Of a stretch of 64,000 nt of DNA, positions 1 through 12,431 are shown in pieces. A model generated the notes under the pieces. That model ran no database searches, was not told the origin of the DNA, and worked only from the letters and a program-made list of their open reading frames with translations. The stretch is from positions 2,542,001-2,606,000 of the forward strand of contig JAVLRN010000001.1 in NCBI GenBank assembly GCA_032821775.1, in the 5' to 3' direction. Each line of letters begins with the position of its first letter. Positions within the stretch are counted from its first letter, which is position 1. Source of the stretch: Sanguinoderma infundibulare (taxonomy: Eukaryota; Basidiomycota; Agaricomycetes; Polyporales; Polyporaceae). Position numbers and translations under genes: made by a program.

Positions 1-878
1 ATAAACTCGGCCTTCACAGACCAGACGCCTCCTGTTCTCCCTCATACGCTGGACCCTGCTGGACGTCGACTGGTGCCTTGGGTTATGGGACTGTGCTTGC
101 CGCTTTCTCAGCTGTGATGGCACGCAGCTGCGCCGAGGGGACGTTGGCGCCATCGTAGCTCTAGTTACGGTAATTGTCTTGGTCTATTCGCCGAGAGTCG
201 GCTCATGTATGTCATCTACGACGCGTCAATGACACCCGTGCGGTCCCCCTCGCATCTGCGCACATCCATCTCGATTGGCCCATTAGCACGAACATGGCTC
301 GGGCGGCGCATGGATCACCTTCTCTCGCTGCAAGCGGCGACCCCACCCATGGGCTGATATCGGAGGTATTACGCAGACTTTGCTGAGATCCATCTCATGA
401 TTGATACGTCGTTCTGCCGGCCACTGCTGAGCCCGAGGTGAGCGGTGGATAAGGACGGAGAACGTGTTGTGCCTCGGAAATCGACGCCCTCCATCAGACT
501 TGCTCGGAGGGGGTCGCATTCGACGTGGCCTGTCAGACATGCTTTGGGAGCAACATAACGGCTTTGACTGTGACGCGCTCTGCGGCCCAGTGCCCAGCTG
601 AGGGTGAGCATGCGTTGTGCCACTTCGGCGCGGAGGCCTTTCTCCCGCCCGTTCCGGCCTACGGGCGCTCCGTCGGGTGCCTGGCGCGTCACGTCGCCGG
701 CGTCTCACTGGCGTCTCCCGCGGAAGCAGAGCGCTTTGGGCAAGTGTGGGCACAGCTTGCTCGTACTCGTCCACGTAGCTACCGTACTCACCGCCAAATC
801 CGACTACCACCTCGCTCTCTCCTATTTATCCGCCTCTTCCAACGTCGTCTGCTACCAACCAGCAGGGACAACACAACC
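1..878. other. intergenic region at left edge
   Basis: No reading frame here has a recognisable domain or a convincing splice pattern. The overlapping frames between about 280 and 900 on both strands look like GC-rich noise. The right-hand part should hold the promoter of the HVA22-type gene that starts at 879. A TATA-like TATTTAT lies at about 823-829, some 50 nt before that start codon. Confidence 0.5.
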
Positions 879-1799
879 ATGTTGATGTCGTTCATCTCCC
901 ATGTTCTGAGGTATGTCCTCGTGTGATACGCTTATCCGCCCATTCACGTGTCCACACGCGCGCAGTGCATGGTTTGCCTTCCTCCTGCCCAGCTACGGCA
1001 CATGGAAGGCCCTCACCCACCGTCCTGTCTCTGAGCCGGACCTCGAGAGGTGGTGCATGTACTGGTCCGTCGTGGGGGCCTTCGTCGCAGTCGAGTACGT
1101 GACAGGCTTTGTCTTGAACTGGTAAGCTCGTGCCCCTCTTCGACCACCTCCGCATGCCCTCATTAATCAACTTTCCACGTACATCCAGGGTTCCTTTCTA
1201 CTGGGAGGCGCGCACTCTATTCTTGCTCTTCCTTTCCCTTCCCCAGACCCAGGTGCGTTAGCGTCGGAATAAGCTTTCGCATGTGGCGGTCCCCTAACGC
1301 GTGGTGGATACAGGGTTCTACCTGGGTGTACCAAACCTACTTCCACCCCTTCCTCACCAAGAACCAGGCCGACATCGACGCCAGCGTTGCCGCCGCGCAG
1401 ACCAACGCCCTCTCCTTCGTCCAGTCTCGCCTTCAGGTCTTCTGGCAGACCTTCTGGGATCTTGCCACCAAAAACCAGGCGCGTGCCGCTGCTGGCAACT
1501 CCGGTCCTAACCCTTCCATCCCTGGGCCCCAGCAGCCTGCGGGTGGGAACTACGCTGACGTCGCCCGCGGCTTGTGGGCCTCTTACGGCTCTTCTCTGAT
1601 CGGAGCGTTCCAGCAGGCTGCCCGTCCCGCTACTGGCGCGACTGGTGCTGCAGCTGCTCCCTACGACGTTGGGTCGTCCTCCGGTATCCAGGCCCACCAA
1701 AATGCCTTCTCGTCCCAGATGGCCAACAACTTCTCTCCGTCTTCGTCCGCTTCTAACAACCCGCCCCCCTTCCCTGAGCCTCAGGTCCCCGCTGCCTAA
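879..1799 (+). CDS. HVA22/TB2/DP1 (REEP, Yop1-type) ER membrane-shaping protein
   Basis: Four exons (879-910, 966-1121, 1189-1252, 1314-1799) give 245 residues. The N-terminal half car­ries the TB2/DP1/HVA22 pattern: a first hydrophobic hairpin followed by a short polar stretch (FLLPSYGTWKAL), then the block VEYVTGFVLNWVPFYWEART and a second hairpin. Proteins of this family insert hairpins into the ER membrane and promote tubule curvature. The tail from about residue 110 is rich in Ala, Ser, Pro and Gln, looks disordered, and makes the protein longer than yeast Yop1. The start is the first ATG in the exon that splices in frame into the hairpin. All introns are GT-AG and 54-67 nt long. It could be a second Yop1/REEP paralog rather than Yop1 itself. 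Confidence 0.88.
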
Positions 1800-2037
1800 A
1801 CTTATCTAGACTAGTTTACTTGCGTGGGTATTTTCTGCAGAACACGACTCGTGGACATTGTATATAAAACACGCTTGGACATTCGGATACTCGCACGTCG
1901 ATCCATCTTTCCCGTAGCGCTCTTTCGCAATGTAGTAGTCAATCAGTCAATACATTCCTCCGGTATGTAGTCGTTCCAACAAACAACAGAAAACAAGATC
2001 CTTCGCGCGTAGATTTGCAAAATTCGTCCGTCGTCCC

Positions 2038-5000
2038 TCAAATATCCAACATCGGGACGTCCTCGTAGTGCGCCATGTCGGCGTGTCCGGTAACAGCCTA
2101 AAACCTGCATTCAGCGTCGTGCCATACCGTGAGTGTTTAGGAAGCGTACCTGAGCTGTCCCGAACGTTTCGTTGCACATCATTCCGTCAGAGACGAACTG
2201 GCAGACAAAGCAGGTCTCCCCATGGGATGGAGAAAGGCGCCCAGGTTCGCACGAACTGATGGGCGACGCCCTTGCGTCGCTGGAGCTCGAACTCGAGTCC
2301 GAGCTTGTCGAGCTCCCATCCTCATCCTGGCCCGGAACGTAGTCCCCGTCGTCCTCTCCCTCATCCTCGCCCCAGTTCGCGTCCCCTCCGATGCGCGGCA
2401 TCTGCGAGATGACCGCCGCCATCTTCTCCATCTCCCTCCGCATCTCCATGTGCTCCCTCCTCAGCTGCGCGTTCTCCTCCTGCAGCTCCGGCTCCCGCGC
2501 AGCGCGGGCGCGCACCTCGTCATTCGTCCGCGCGTCCTTGTCCGTCAGCACCTTGTTGACCGCCGTGAGCCGCTCGACCTCGGCGTGCAGCGCCTTGACC
2601 TGCTCCGTGAACGTGGCCTTGACCATCGCGACCCCGGCCTGGGCCCGCTCTTCCGCGCGCTGCTTGCCCTCCTCTAGCTCGGCGTTCTCTTTCGCGAGGC
2701 GTTGCGCGTGCGTCGATGCCTCCTCGTAGAGCGTCCGGAAGAGAGTGCGATCGTCCTCGGCCGTTTTCACGCGCCGTTCCGAGTCTTGACTCGTCCGCTG
2801 CAGACGATCCGTGAGCGCAGTGATCTCTTCTTCATGTCGCTGCCGAGCGCTCGCGAGCTCTTCTTCGAACGCAGCGAGTCGCTGCCGGAGGGCCGCGAGC
2901 TGCTCCTGATAGTGCGCGTCACTCTTGCTGGCGCCCAACTGCTGCTCCTGCTGAGCCTCTTCCAGCTTCTCCTTCTCCGCCCCGATCGCTTCGACTTCCA
3001 CCTGCAGCTCGACGAGAGCGTCCTCGAGCTGCGACACCTGTTCGTTGCGCTCCTCGAGAGACTCATTAAGCGCTCGGATCTGTGTAACATGCCGTGCCCG
3101 TTGCTTCACGGAACAAGGCCAAAATAAATGAGTACGATCGAGCGTATTACATAGTGATCAGAACAGGCTGCATACATTCTCATTGTCCGCGGTCAGCTGC
3201 GTCAGTTGCAACTGAAGCTCCACCAGCTGACTCTCGAGCACCGTTATCTGCTCCGTCTTCTCTCCAGACTCGGCGCGAAGCGCCTGCAGTTCCGCCTCGA
3301 ACGTCGCGCTCTCCTGCAACACGATATGCACAACGCAGCACGTCAGCAAATCGCGTTAGTCCCTCGATTAAATAATGATTTTCATACACACCTCCGAATT
3401 CTCGTTCTCGAGCTCCGATATGCGCGTCTGAAGCTCCTCGATCTGGCCCTCGAGCTGGGACAGCTTCTCGTCCTTCTCTTCCAGGATCGCGTTGAGCTCC
3501 GCTATCTGGCTGCTGCGGATGGACGGTTGCTGAAACCACGTCAGTCCACTTGAGTACAGTCAGACATAACGATCACCACCCTAACCTGCGACATGCTGTC
3601 CGCATCGGCCTGTTGCGTCGTGCTCGTAGGGGGCAGCTCCTGCAGCTCTGGGACCTCAGGCGACCCCGGCGCATCCCTGCGCGGCTCCTCCTGGTTGAAT
3701 GAGACAACGTGGGTTGATATCGACCAAGGGTTCTCGCGACGTGAAGAGAGACCCACCTTCGACAAGAAATGCTCCATTGCTTTCCGCGGACCGTCCCCAG
3801 CGTCAGGTGGCGTCAACTCCGGGCCCAATGAGGGCGCCGGACCAGTAGAAGCCGAGGGATCAGCGTGCTGCTGTTGCGCACCGCCCTCCCAGTCCACGAA
3901 GTTGTTCATATCCTGGCTGAAGTCTTCTTCGATCGTGTCCTGGGTGAAAGGCTGCACGGCCCGCTTCGCGTCCTTCTCCGGCGAGCTGAACTCCTCGATG
4001 TCGTCCTCCTCGGGTATATCCTGTCGGAAGTCCGATGGAGAAAGCCGAGGGATGGGCCGGAGTTCCTTCAACTTGCCTTTGCGCTTGCTCTTCATCTTGG
4101 AAACGACAGAGGAAACGCTTCCGGGACGACTCGTCAGTCCTTCCGAGCGTCGGACGGGTGTGCGTGGTATATCGAACTCCGAAACGAGGTCGTCCTGCGT
4201 GGGGTCGTACGGCGGTTCGCCGTCGAGCTCTTGGGCTCCTGTAGTTTGGGTCTCTGGGACGACGCCTAGTCGGCTGAATGTATCGTTCGCAAACGGTCGA
4301 CCGTGCCGCTGAGCACGTCTCGAGGGGCCGGGCTCAGGTCTGTCCTCCGACGCTGACTGTGGTTCTGCCGAGACCGCGCGGAAAGGGGAGGAGGGAAGGC
4401 TCTTCAGCGCAACGGGAGGGACGATGCCGGCAGCGTCTTGAGTGCTCTCTTCCTCCTCCTGCATGAGCAGCTGCCTTGCTGACAGAGACAGGTGCGTTGG
4501 CTTAGAGCTATGGACAACGAGTTCCCTGTAGAGTCGCGAAGCCCTTTCGTCATCAGTGTCGTCCGAGTCAGAACTCGCCTCGAGAAGTGAGGGTTTGGAG
4601 TTGACGATCCTCCGTGAAGAGGAACTGGCCTTTGGAACTGGTTTCTCCTTCGTACCATTAAGCAGACGCGACGACGCGTCGTTCTTCGGACGCGACTCGT
4701 CGTCAGCCGAGGGAGAACGCTCCACACGGGTAGTTCTTGCCGTTCGCTTCGATGGTGGTTGGTGGTGAGGAGTAGGTGGTTGGGATATGGGTTCGTTTCG
4801 AGATGGGGGTGCATGTGAAGTCTTTCGACGTCGTTTCAGATGACGAGGAGGGCCAACTTTCGTCGTAGGCACCACATACTTTGCAGGTTCTTCCTCCTGC
4901 TCCTCCTCGGGCTCTACGATTGCGCCAACCTTCCGTTTACCGGCCGCTCTGACAGACTCTGCCACCCTGGAACGACCGGGCCTGGCTACGCCCTCCTCCT

Positions 5001-5730
5001 GCTCTTCCTCGTCCTCGTCCTCCTCGTCTTCCTGTAAAGCGGCAACCTTGCCGCGTCTTTTCCGCACAACGACCTCGTAGTTGGACTGTGGCTCCTCCGA
5101 GGGACGAGGTTGTCCGACTTCTGCGTCGAGTTTCCTCTTCTTGTGGGGTCGAGATGGTTCCACCTTCGAGACATCAGCCTCCACACTGAGACTTGCACGC
5201 GTGTCCCTCCTACGCTTCCGCGTATCTGGCGAGGGTTCGCGTGAGGTGGCAACGGGACTCGCGCGGGAACCAGACGCCTTAGGGAGCCGACGTGTGCTGT
5301 TGGATATGGCAGACGCATCGACGACAGACTGACGCGTGCGTCGCGTCGTGGATGTCGTAGACGCGCTTCCTGCACGCTTCGTCGTCTTGGAGGAAGCGGA
5401 CGAACCTCGCGCCTTGGTCGCGCCTGAGCTGTAATGAGACGCCACAACCGCGTCCTGAGGGGCGAGAAACGTACCGGACTTCCTCCTCTTGTTTTCCTCC
5501 TTCTTGCGTTTCCAATCGCGAATGAGGTCGTCAGTTGTGTCCGTCTTGAGGACCCAGGTGTTCTTCCATGGCTTCCCGGTACCGTCGACGCCCGCCCACT
5601 TGACGAGAAACTTCTTTCCTTTCTCTGCAAGAATCTTCTCAACGTCCCACAGTTCCCCGTCACCATCGGGATCGAATTGGGTCTGGTGGGGCTCGACTTC
5701 AGGAGGCGAAGCGTCCTCCGCGTCTGACAT
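2038..5730 (-). CDS. chromodomain protein with long coiled coil and C-terminal Cys/His motif
   Basis: Five exons on the minus strand (5730-3586, 3529-3392, 3313-3176, 3079-2150, 2097-2038) give 1136 residues. Residues about 15-70 form a chromodomain-like fold (LWDVEKILAEKGKKFLVKWAG, then WKNTWVLKT). A long disordered stretch follows, rich in Ser, Arg, Lys and Glu with basic patches. From about residue 715 the protein is a heptad-rich coiled coil of some 300 residues, then an acidic/Ser segment. The last exons supply CxxC followed about 20 residues later by HxxxxH, which resembles a zinc finger. The start at 5730 directly precedes the chromodomain; an upstream in-frame ATG would add 37 residues. 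A 66-nt in-frame segment at about 3694-3759 has good splice signals and may be an optional intron. The role is inferred as histone-mark reading or scaffolding. I do not recognise an ortholog. Confidence 0.75.
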
Positions 5731-5999
5731 GGCATGTGGGTCGAGTGAGGCAGCGGCGAGGAAGAAGTACAATGCAAAAGGTTGATCGGATGTACTTGCC
5801 CGAGCTTTCCCGTGGTTGAGCATTGGGCGCTTGTCCCGCATGTGTCAATGAGATCTCAGATCTCCTCGCTCTTCCACTTCGAAACGTCGTCTTCGCCAGA
5901 GGGTGGTCAAGGGCTGCTACACACCAGGATTCAAATTCCAACAGAACAAGAACTGAATAAGTTATGTCCACTGAAAACAAGCAATGTACAATATACGAT

Positions 6000-8900
6000 C
6001 TACGCCGTAACTCGATGCCTCTTGAATGCAGCCTCAACGTCAGCAGCAGAGTACTCGAGAGTAACACCCGTGTCCTTGTAGCACTGGCTGATGGACCTAT
6101 TGAATAACCCAGTGATCCGCAAAAGCTCCTCTTCGCACGCCTTCCAAACGCCGACCATCACCGTGCCGGGCGCGATCCCGGTGCTCGCGCTCACGTCCTC
6201 GCTGGTCGTCTTCTCGGACGCCTCGTCGAAATGCTTCTCGACACGCTTGAACAGAGCATCTACGTGCTTCCGTATGTCCTTCGCGTTATACTCCTTGACG
6301 ACCTTCTTCAGTGCCGACTTCGAGTAGCTGCTGTTAGACGAGATCTCTGAAGGAGCGGTGGTCTTCAGCAGACGTTCGACGCCCTCAAAGTATTCCTATA
6401 TGCCTATGTTAGCCCATGCATCAGCAGACTCCTTCCAGCAAACTCACGATGATCTTTGCGAATGGCCTCCGCAAGACGATCTTGACATATCCATTGAGGT
6501 TCTCCTCATAGATAGCCTCGGCGCGCTTCAAGAACACTGCGACAGTACCAATCTCGATCTGCGAAACCTCTGCCACGAAGAAGTGCATATTCTCTGCGGA
6601 CTCTTGTGAGTACCAGCGCATGAAAGGTGGACTAAAAGACGGACCAATGATGATGACATGGTAGTTGAGTTGTCCCTTGTCCTCCTCATCGCCACCCATC
6701 TTCGCCATCTGCTTGAGCGCGTCGAACATTGCCTGCACAATCCTGTCGTAGGCAGCATCGACACTTTGTCGGATCTCGAGCGTATCGGAGCCAACGAGCT
6801 GGCTCTCAACACGGCTGATGTACGTCGGGAAGTACTTTATGAACGGCGCAACGCCTTTCCGCTTCTTGCTAGTCAGCTTCGTCTCTTCGATAGACTTGAT
6901 CTGGTCGCCCTGGAGGAAAACTAGTTTAGCTCCATATCATCGCTCCATTACGACGCAACGTACCACGCGACGCTCGAACAAGGCTTTAAGACGCATATGC
7001 TGCTTCTCTAGCAAGGATAAGAGAAAAGCGTTGCCACGCTCCTCGGCCTCTGACTGGAACTTCTCGAGCGACGCAAGCATACCCACGACTTGCCTGTCGC
7101 CCAGTGGTCAATTGAATGCAACATGCATGGATATTACCGACTCACAGGCTGTCTCGAGCTATAGCATTGTCAAGCCAAGTCTTGAGCTCCATCGGCAGGA
7201 ACCCAAAGATGAGGTCCATAGCTCCGCGGACCAGCTTGGTGGTCGCTTGGCTCAAACCACCCCATCGTGCGGCTTGACGACGGAAGTAGTTCTCCAACGC
7301 CATGTAGTCCGCAAACGTCTGCACAGCATCGTCGACCTGGAGGAACCTCGCAATCCAGGCTTCCTCGGCATAAATTGCGCGAGCGAGCTGATCAAGCACC
7401 ATACTCAATCCCTGTGCAACGTAGTTATCAGCGGAGGCTTGATTGGAATTTTCCTCCTGACTTACGTCGGTTGCACGGATTTCGCCATCGCTGCTCTCCT
7501 TCTTATCTCGTCGTTCAAGCGGTGAGCGAACGATCGTGCCGGCGCGACGCATGCCTTGAGCTGCCTTCGCAGCGTTGCTCGTCGGAGTCGTCCCAGAAAA
7601 ACCTATTCAGCTACAGTGAGAAGGTATACCCCCCTGCTTGCTGATCCCTTACCTTCAGCTTCCTCCTCTGTAGGTGCCTTCTTGACCATGGAGCTGTACG
7701 TAGAGAGCACGGCCTTAATCTGGACAGCATGCAACTCGCTAGCCGCAGAAAAATACGCCTGAAAACAGTTATAAACACATGGTCAATGCTCACGACGTGA
7801 GTACACTCACTGCACAGATCTTCGCATATGCACTCTCATCCATCTCTTTCAGGTAAAGCAGCAAGCCACGGTATCTTTCAAGATAGCCCTCGAAGTTCCT
7901 GTGGTCCTTGATGCTGACGCGACCCCGCGTGGACTTCGAAATGCCGTTGTCGTCGCCAAGGAGCATTGTGCTTTGTGCGGTGAAGACGATAGACAAGTAA
8001 TCCAAAATGCGTTTGCAGAACTGCGCGTTGTACTTCTTGTACTCGTCCAATCGCTCCATGGTAGCTGCCATATCTGGGATATCGAGTGAACAATTCGGTC
8101 CAATTGACAACAAACAAAGGGCATACCTCGCTCTCGCCCAGCCAATAGAGCTTTGTAGAGCTCTGTGATTGAGGTCTCCAGGTTCTTGATGCTCCATGTG
8201 TGCTCTAGTGACTCTTGCGTGAGAGCGAGCAGTGAATTCGAGTCGACTTGGACAGTTTGCTGCAAAATATGCATTAAACCACGTGTTGTAAGTCTACGTG
8301 ACGAGGGCAAACTTACCAAGAGCTGTTCTAGCTCATCGAGAAGAGCGCGCTGGTTCTGCGTTTGTACTTGGAGACCGCGACCCTGACCTTGGATGTACGC
8401 AATGTCATCGCTCACAGCCTGCCAAGAACGTAAGCAACCACGCGACCGACGCAAACGAGTTCGGTGACTGACGTTTAAGTGAACCTTGTAAGCGGACATC
8501 ACGCCCTCCATATTGTCTAGCTCGTTGATCGCATCGTCCAGGAACTTGAGCACAGTCACTATCCGGTCGTCGCTCTCGATGAACGAGTGAATGTTCGCCT
8601 ATCACAACCACGCCATCGTGCAAAGGTCAACTGTCAGTTAACATGGCGAACAAGGGCGCAGGGGGCAAGCACGAGGCCACCAAACGAACCTTGTCGAGTG
8701 CCATGAGTTCGTCAAGAAGCCTTGCCTCGATCTGTTCCGCGGTGCCCGTGAGCGCTCGCCGTCCAAGTATGTCGTCGCTCGCCCATTCGTAGCCCTCGAG
8801 CATCTCCTCTACGCTTTCCAGCGTGGCACGTGCGCTCTCGTCCTCGATCTCACCCGTGCCCTCGCCGTCATCATCACCGGCTTCGTGAAGCATGGCATCC

Positions 8901-10287
8901 CCGGAGAGCACGCGGTTCAGCGTGGCCTGGTTGGTGGGATCGTAAAACGAGACACGGGTGTTCTCACGCCGCTGTCCGCGCTCTGGCAACTGTCGAACGG
9001 GTGGTCGTGGCGGTCCTGGACGAACGGAGGATGTCGGCGTGATGGATGGCGCGGAGGCCAACCCATTCGGCGACGCTGCGCGTGCAGACATGGGCGATGA
9101 CTGTGACTGGACTGTCGAGGACGCAGACGACCCTGCTCGCGCACGGACGTCCAAAGAGTCGTAACCGCGCACAGAGCCGAACCCGTTCGTGTACTGACCT
9201 TGAGGTTCGGACTGAACGGAGGTGACAGACGAGGGATAGGCGATGGAGGGGGCATGGCTGGAGGATGTTGCAGCGGATGTTCTGCTAGATGTCTCGACAG
9301 TGGCATTCGAAGGTAGCCGGGCATGTCGGGGCCGCAGCGCGCTGGGAGGTGGCAACGGTTCGCGCGAAGGCGTTGACGGTCGTGTCCTGGAGGGAGTAGC
9401 TGTTCGTTCTGGAACGGCAGTAGGGGCGCCCCTTGAGAACTCTGGAGAATCCGCACGACCCAACCTTGAAGTAGACCGGGGCGCAGCAGGTGTGGAAGGC
9501 TGGTAGTTGGAGATTCCGCTCATTCTGCCGTTCGTGTGGGGCGTAGATTGAGGGGAATCCGAGTAGCCGTTGGGAGCGGCTGCGGCACGGCGAGGTGTAG
9601 CGGGAGGAAGAGGTGCACCGTTAGTCGGGGTTGGGGCGCGCTCCATGCGGGTGAAAGAGAGAGGCGGTGGCCTTGATGCTGGTGAGGTGTAGCTCGGGCG
9701 GATGAACGCTCGCGACAGAAGAAGGTACGTACATGTATCATTGACAGAATCACGAACACCGACAAGTTCCAGAGGGGCGTCGCCGCCGGCCAGGGAACGG
9801 AAGAGTTGTACCAGTCCGGAAATGAAGTTGCTTTGATCCCTCTGGTTCTCAGTCTGCCACCGATAGGTCCGGGACATAGTGATGTTGAACGCGAGCGGCT
9901 GTAGTAGTGTTGGGCATCGCGCATGGCGATTAGGATGGTGCGTGATATTATTCTTAAGAGATAGGGACTTACATTGAGCACTTCAATCCCACGGAGTTCA
10001 AGTAGCTTCCATGTCTTTCCGACGGAGAACGAGCCATTGGAGTTCAGTTTAGATTTGTGGATGAAGCCAACCCCACTGTTTGACTCTGCAAAGGCTATTG
10101 TCGTATACCAGCGGATCGATGAGAGTGAGTACATACGAGAGACAATGATATAGCGAGGCTTTTTGCCGCCATCGTCCGAGGCATCCTCTTCCCAGATCTT
10201 GATATGGGCAACGTAGGACTCGTCCACCAACTTGGTAGAGAACACAGAGGAGAGAATCCTCAGGCGGACAGAGTCGCCGTCCGCCAT
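6000..10287 (-). CDS. SEC3: exocyst complex subunit Sec3
   Basis: Thirteen exons on the minus strand (10287-10137, 10085-9973, 9898-9733, 9678-8690, 8598-8473, 8418-8317, 8259-8127, 8073-7811, 7758-7653, 7602-7146, 7093-6964, 6909-6448, 6395-6000) give 1197 residues. Residues about 20-135 match the Sec3 N-terminal PIP2-binding PH-type domain (VGKTWKLLELRGIEVLN, then TYRWQTENQRDQSNFI). A Pro/Ser-rich linker of about 200 residues follows, and then the helical Sec3 rod to the end. Sec3 marks sites of polarised exocytosis at the plasma membrane and tethers secretory vesicles through the exocyst. The length is slightly below the yeast protein. All introns are GT-AG and total exon length is an exact multiple of three. 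SEC8, another exocyst subunit, lies about 39 kb downstream. Confidence 0.93.
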
Positions 10288-10571
10288 TCTCCGGAAGAAC
10301 TATGTCAGGTAGCAACGGGGTGAAGCGGTCGTTCAGCGTGGACACAGAGAGTGAAGTGAGCAGAGAGGACGGTTGCCACAGTGAATACACAATCAACGTG
10401 AAGGAGGGCTTGAGCCGCAGAGCCCTCGCACGTGCAGAACCCATATTACTTATTTGCCTTTGTTGTCCAAAGGCTTTGACGCTCACCGATATGGAAGTGC
10501 ACTTGCCATCGCCACCACGGCCAGGAGCTGTTCACGCAGCACGCTGTCATCGCTCGAGTAGATATAGCAGT

Positions 10572-12055
10572 CTAGTCTCTCGTTTCTAATGGTTCGTAAT
10601 AGTCTGGATCCTTTCTACCGAAGCCCCATAGTCGTCCCAAGATCCCACGGCGCTCACTGCCCGCCTTCTGCACCTCCCCGTTCTGCATCACTTGGTACCG
10701 CTTCCCTCTCCATTCCACCTCGTTGCCAATGATGGCTGCAGTCCAGACAGGTAACGCCAAAAGCTCCCGCAAAGCCCACGCACCAAGGAATTGCCATCGC
10801 TTGTCTACAGGGACGGGGTGCCCAGCTAGAGAAGCGAAAACATCCATGTCGACATAGAGCCAGACGAGGAAGTGTAGAGGGAGGAAGATGGATGGGGACA
10901 GGCCAAGAAGGTATTTAAGCCCGGATGCTGCGATGACTCCAACGAGAACCGACTCCGTCAGCGGTTCTACGAGGGTGGCAACGAATGCCATCCGTTTGCG
11001 GACCCGTACCCATCGGATGCGACGAGCGATGTAGTCCATGAGCGTCATGTCTCCAACGGCGTTCTTTGCAACATCGCAGGACATGTCGTGCCTGAGGCCA
11101 AGTTCGTGCCACAAGGCGCCAGCGATCATGTTGTCCTCTGCCAAAAAGCGGCCAAAGGCTGCAAGACCTCGCTCTCCGGGCTGGCAGCCGCCGTTGGGAG
11201 CGTTAGGTATGGGTTGGAGAGTGCCGTCGACGCGTTCGAGGTCGGATTTGCGGTACAAGCAGGACTTGCCAACGACGCAAGAGTCGATTGCGACGGTGTT
11301 GATCGCTATGTACATCTTGGCATGGTTGGTGTTGAGGAAAGCTTCCTCTACGCACGCTCCCATGGTGCGGTTGGTGATCCAAGCGAGAGGAACGTGATGC
11401 ACAACACCAATACGGCGCGAACGGGCGGGGAGAGACGGTGGAGGGTTGAGGATATCGACTGCGCGCGCGAGAGTACCGTGGTCGGCCATAACGTTTGAGT
11501 CCAATACCCAGAGGATGTCATGGGCAGCTTCCCGGTATGCGGTAACGAGGTTGTTGACCTTCGGGTTAACGCCGACGGTCAACCCTCGTCCTACAGAAAA
11601 TGGTCTCAAAAGGATATACATACGATGATTCATTGGATGGCTTACCTATGGCTATGCGAGCGTCAGCATGGGGGTATTTGGCCATGAGATCTCGGACGAC
11701 AGAGAGGGCCTGGTCATCCTCGTCATCGACGCAAAAGAACATTTCGTAGTTTGGGTACTCCTGGGTGAATGTGGACTCCAAGTTCTCGTAAAGATTCGTC
11801 TCGAGGCCTTTGAGGGGTCGTAAAATGGTCACTCCGGGCACAGAGGACGGGGATGCGGATGCCAAGGGGGAACGGGGACGGAGCCGGAACCGCTTGCGGC
11901 TGCGAAGGGTAAGCAATCGAATGGTAAAAGACAAATTCTACTCACGCAGCTACGCAGCCGATGATGCCTATACTCCAGAGGAAGGCATACCATGCAACGC
12001 TCACCGAGGCAAGAGTAAGCTTGAGGATGTCTCGGGACGTGGGGTCGACGGACAT
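10572..12055 (-). CDS. gcs1: ceramide glucosyltransferase (GT21)
   Basis: Three exons (12055-11946, 11899-11646, 11590-10572) give 460 residues. The enzyme moves glucose from UDP-glucose to ceramide to make glucosylceramide in the Golgi/ER membrane. An N-terminal membrane anchor (residues about 10-37) precedes the family pattern GVTILRPLKGLETNLYENL. The D1 region (FFCVDDEDD) lies near residue 85, the D2 region (ILWVLDSNV) near 150 and an acidic D3 region (AEDNMIAG) near 265. The R-x-x-R-W variant of the QxxRW motif (RRIRWV) is near 313. Hydrophobic C-terminal segments follow, as usual for the family. The gene is divergent from the F-box gene, with 376 bp between start codons. The start chosen is the first ATG in frame with the anchor. 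Confidence 0.92.
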
Positions 12056-12431
12056 GGGTGCCGCGAGGCCAGAGTGCGGGGGCTAACGCCTTGAACGGGG
12101 TCTATGGGCACACCGCCCTTGGATGGAGAAGGGAGCGATAGACGATGCACGATTCGGACTCGAGGCTGAGCAGGGCTGAGGCTGCTCATCCTCACCTCCG
12201 ACGCGGGCCTTGTCTGTTTCGGACGGAGTGAGACGGGACATCGGGTGCTGATCCGTCGTCACGGTCACGCTGTGACGCCACGCGTTTGCGCTGGTGCGGC
12301 CGCGTCGCGACCGTTTGGGTCATCCACGACTTGGGTCATCCACCGGTCATCCACCTCCCCCATCGACGCAAGTCCCCGTCAACCACTTGGTGTCCTCGTC
12401 GATCCTTCTGTAACAACGTCTCTGGCACAAC
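12056..12431. promoter_or_regulatory. shared divergent promoter region, gcs1 / Pof3-like gene
   Basis: These 376 bp separate the start codons of two divergently transcribed genes and must hold the promoter elements of both. Open frames here run upstream of the chosen starts but have no domain content. I see no clear TATA box. Confidence 0.5.

Noticed and set aside
283..926. Overlapping open frames at the left edge on both strands
   Set aside because: They are Arg/Pro-rich frames in GC-rich DNA, with no domain, and overlap the promoter of the 879 gene.
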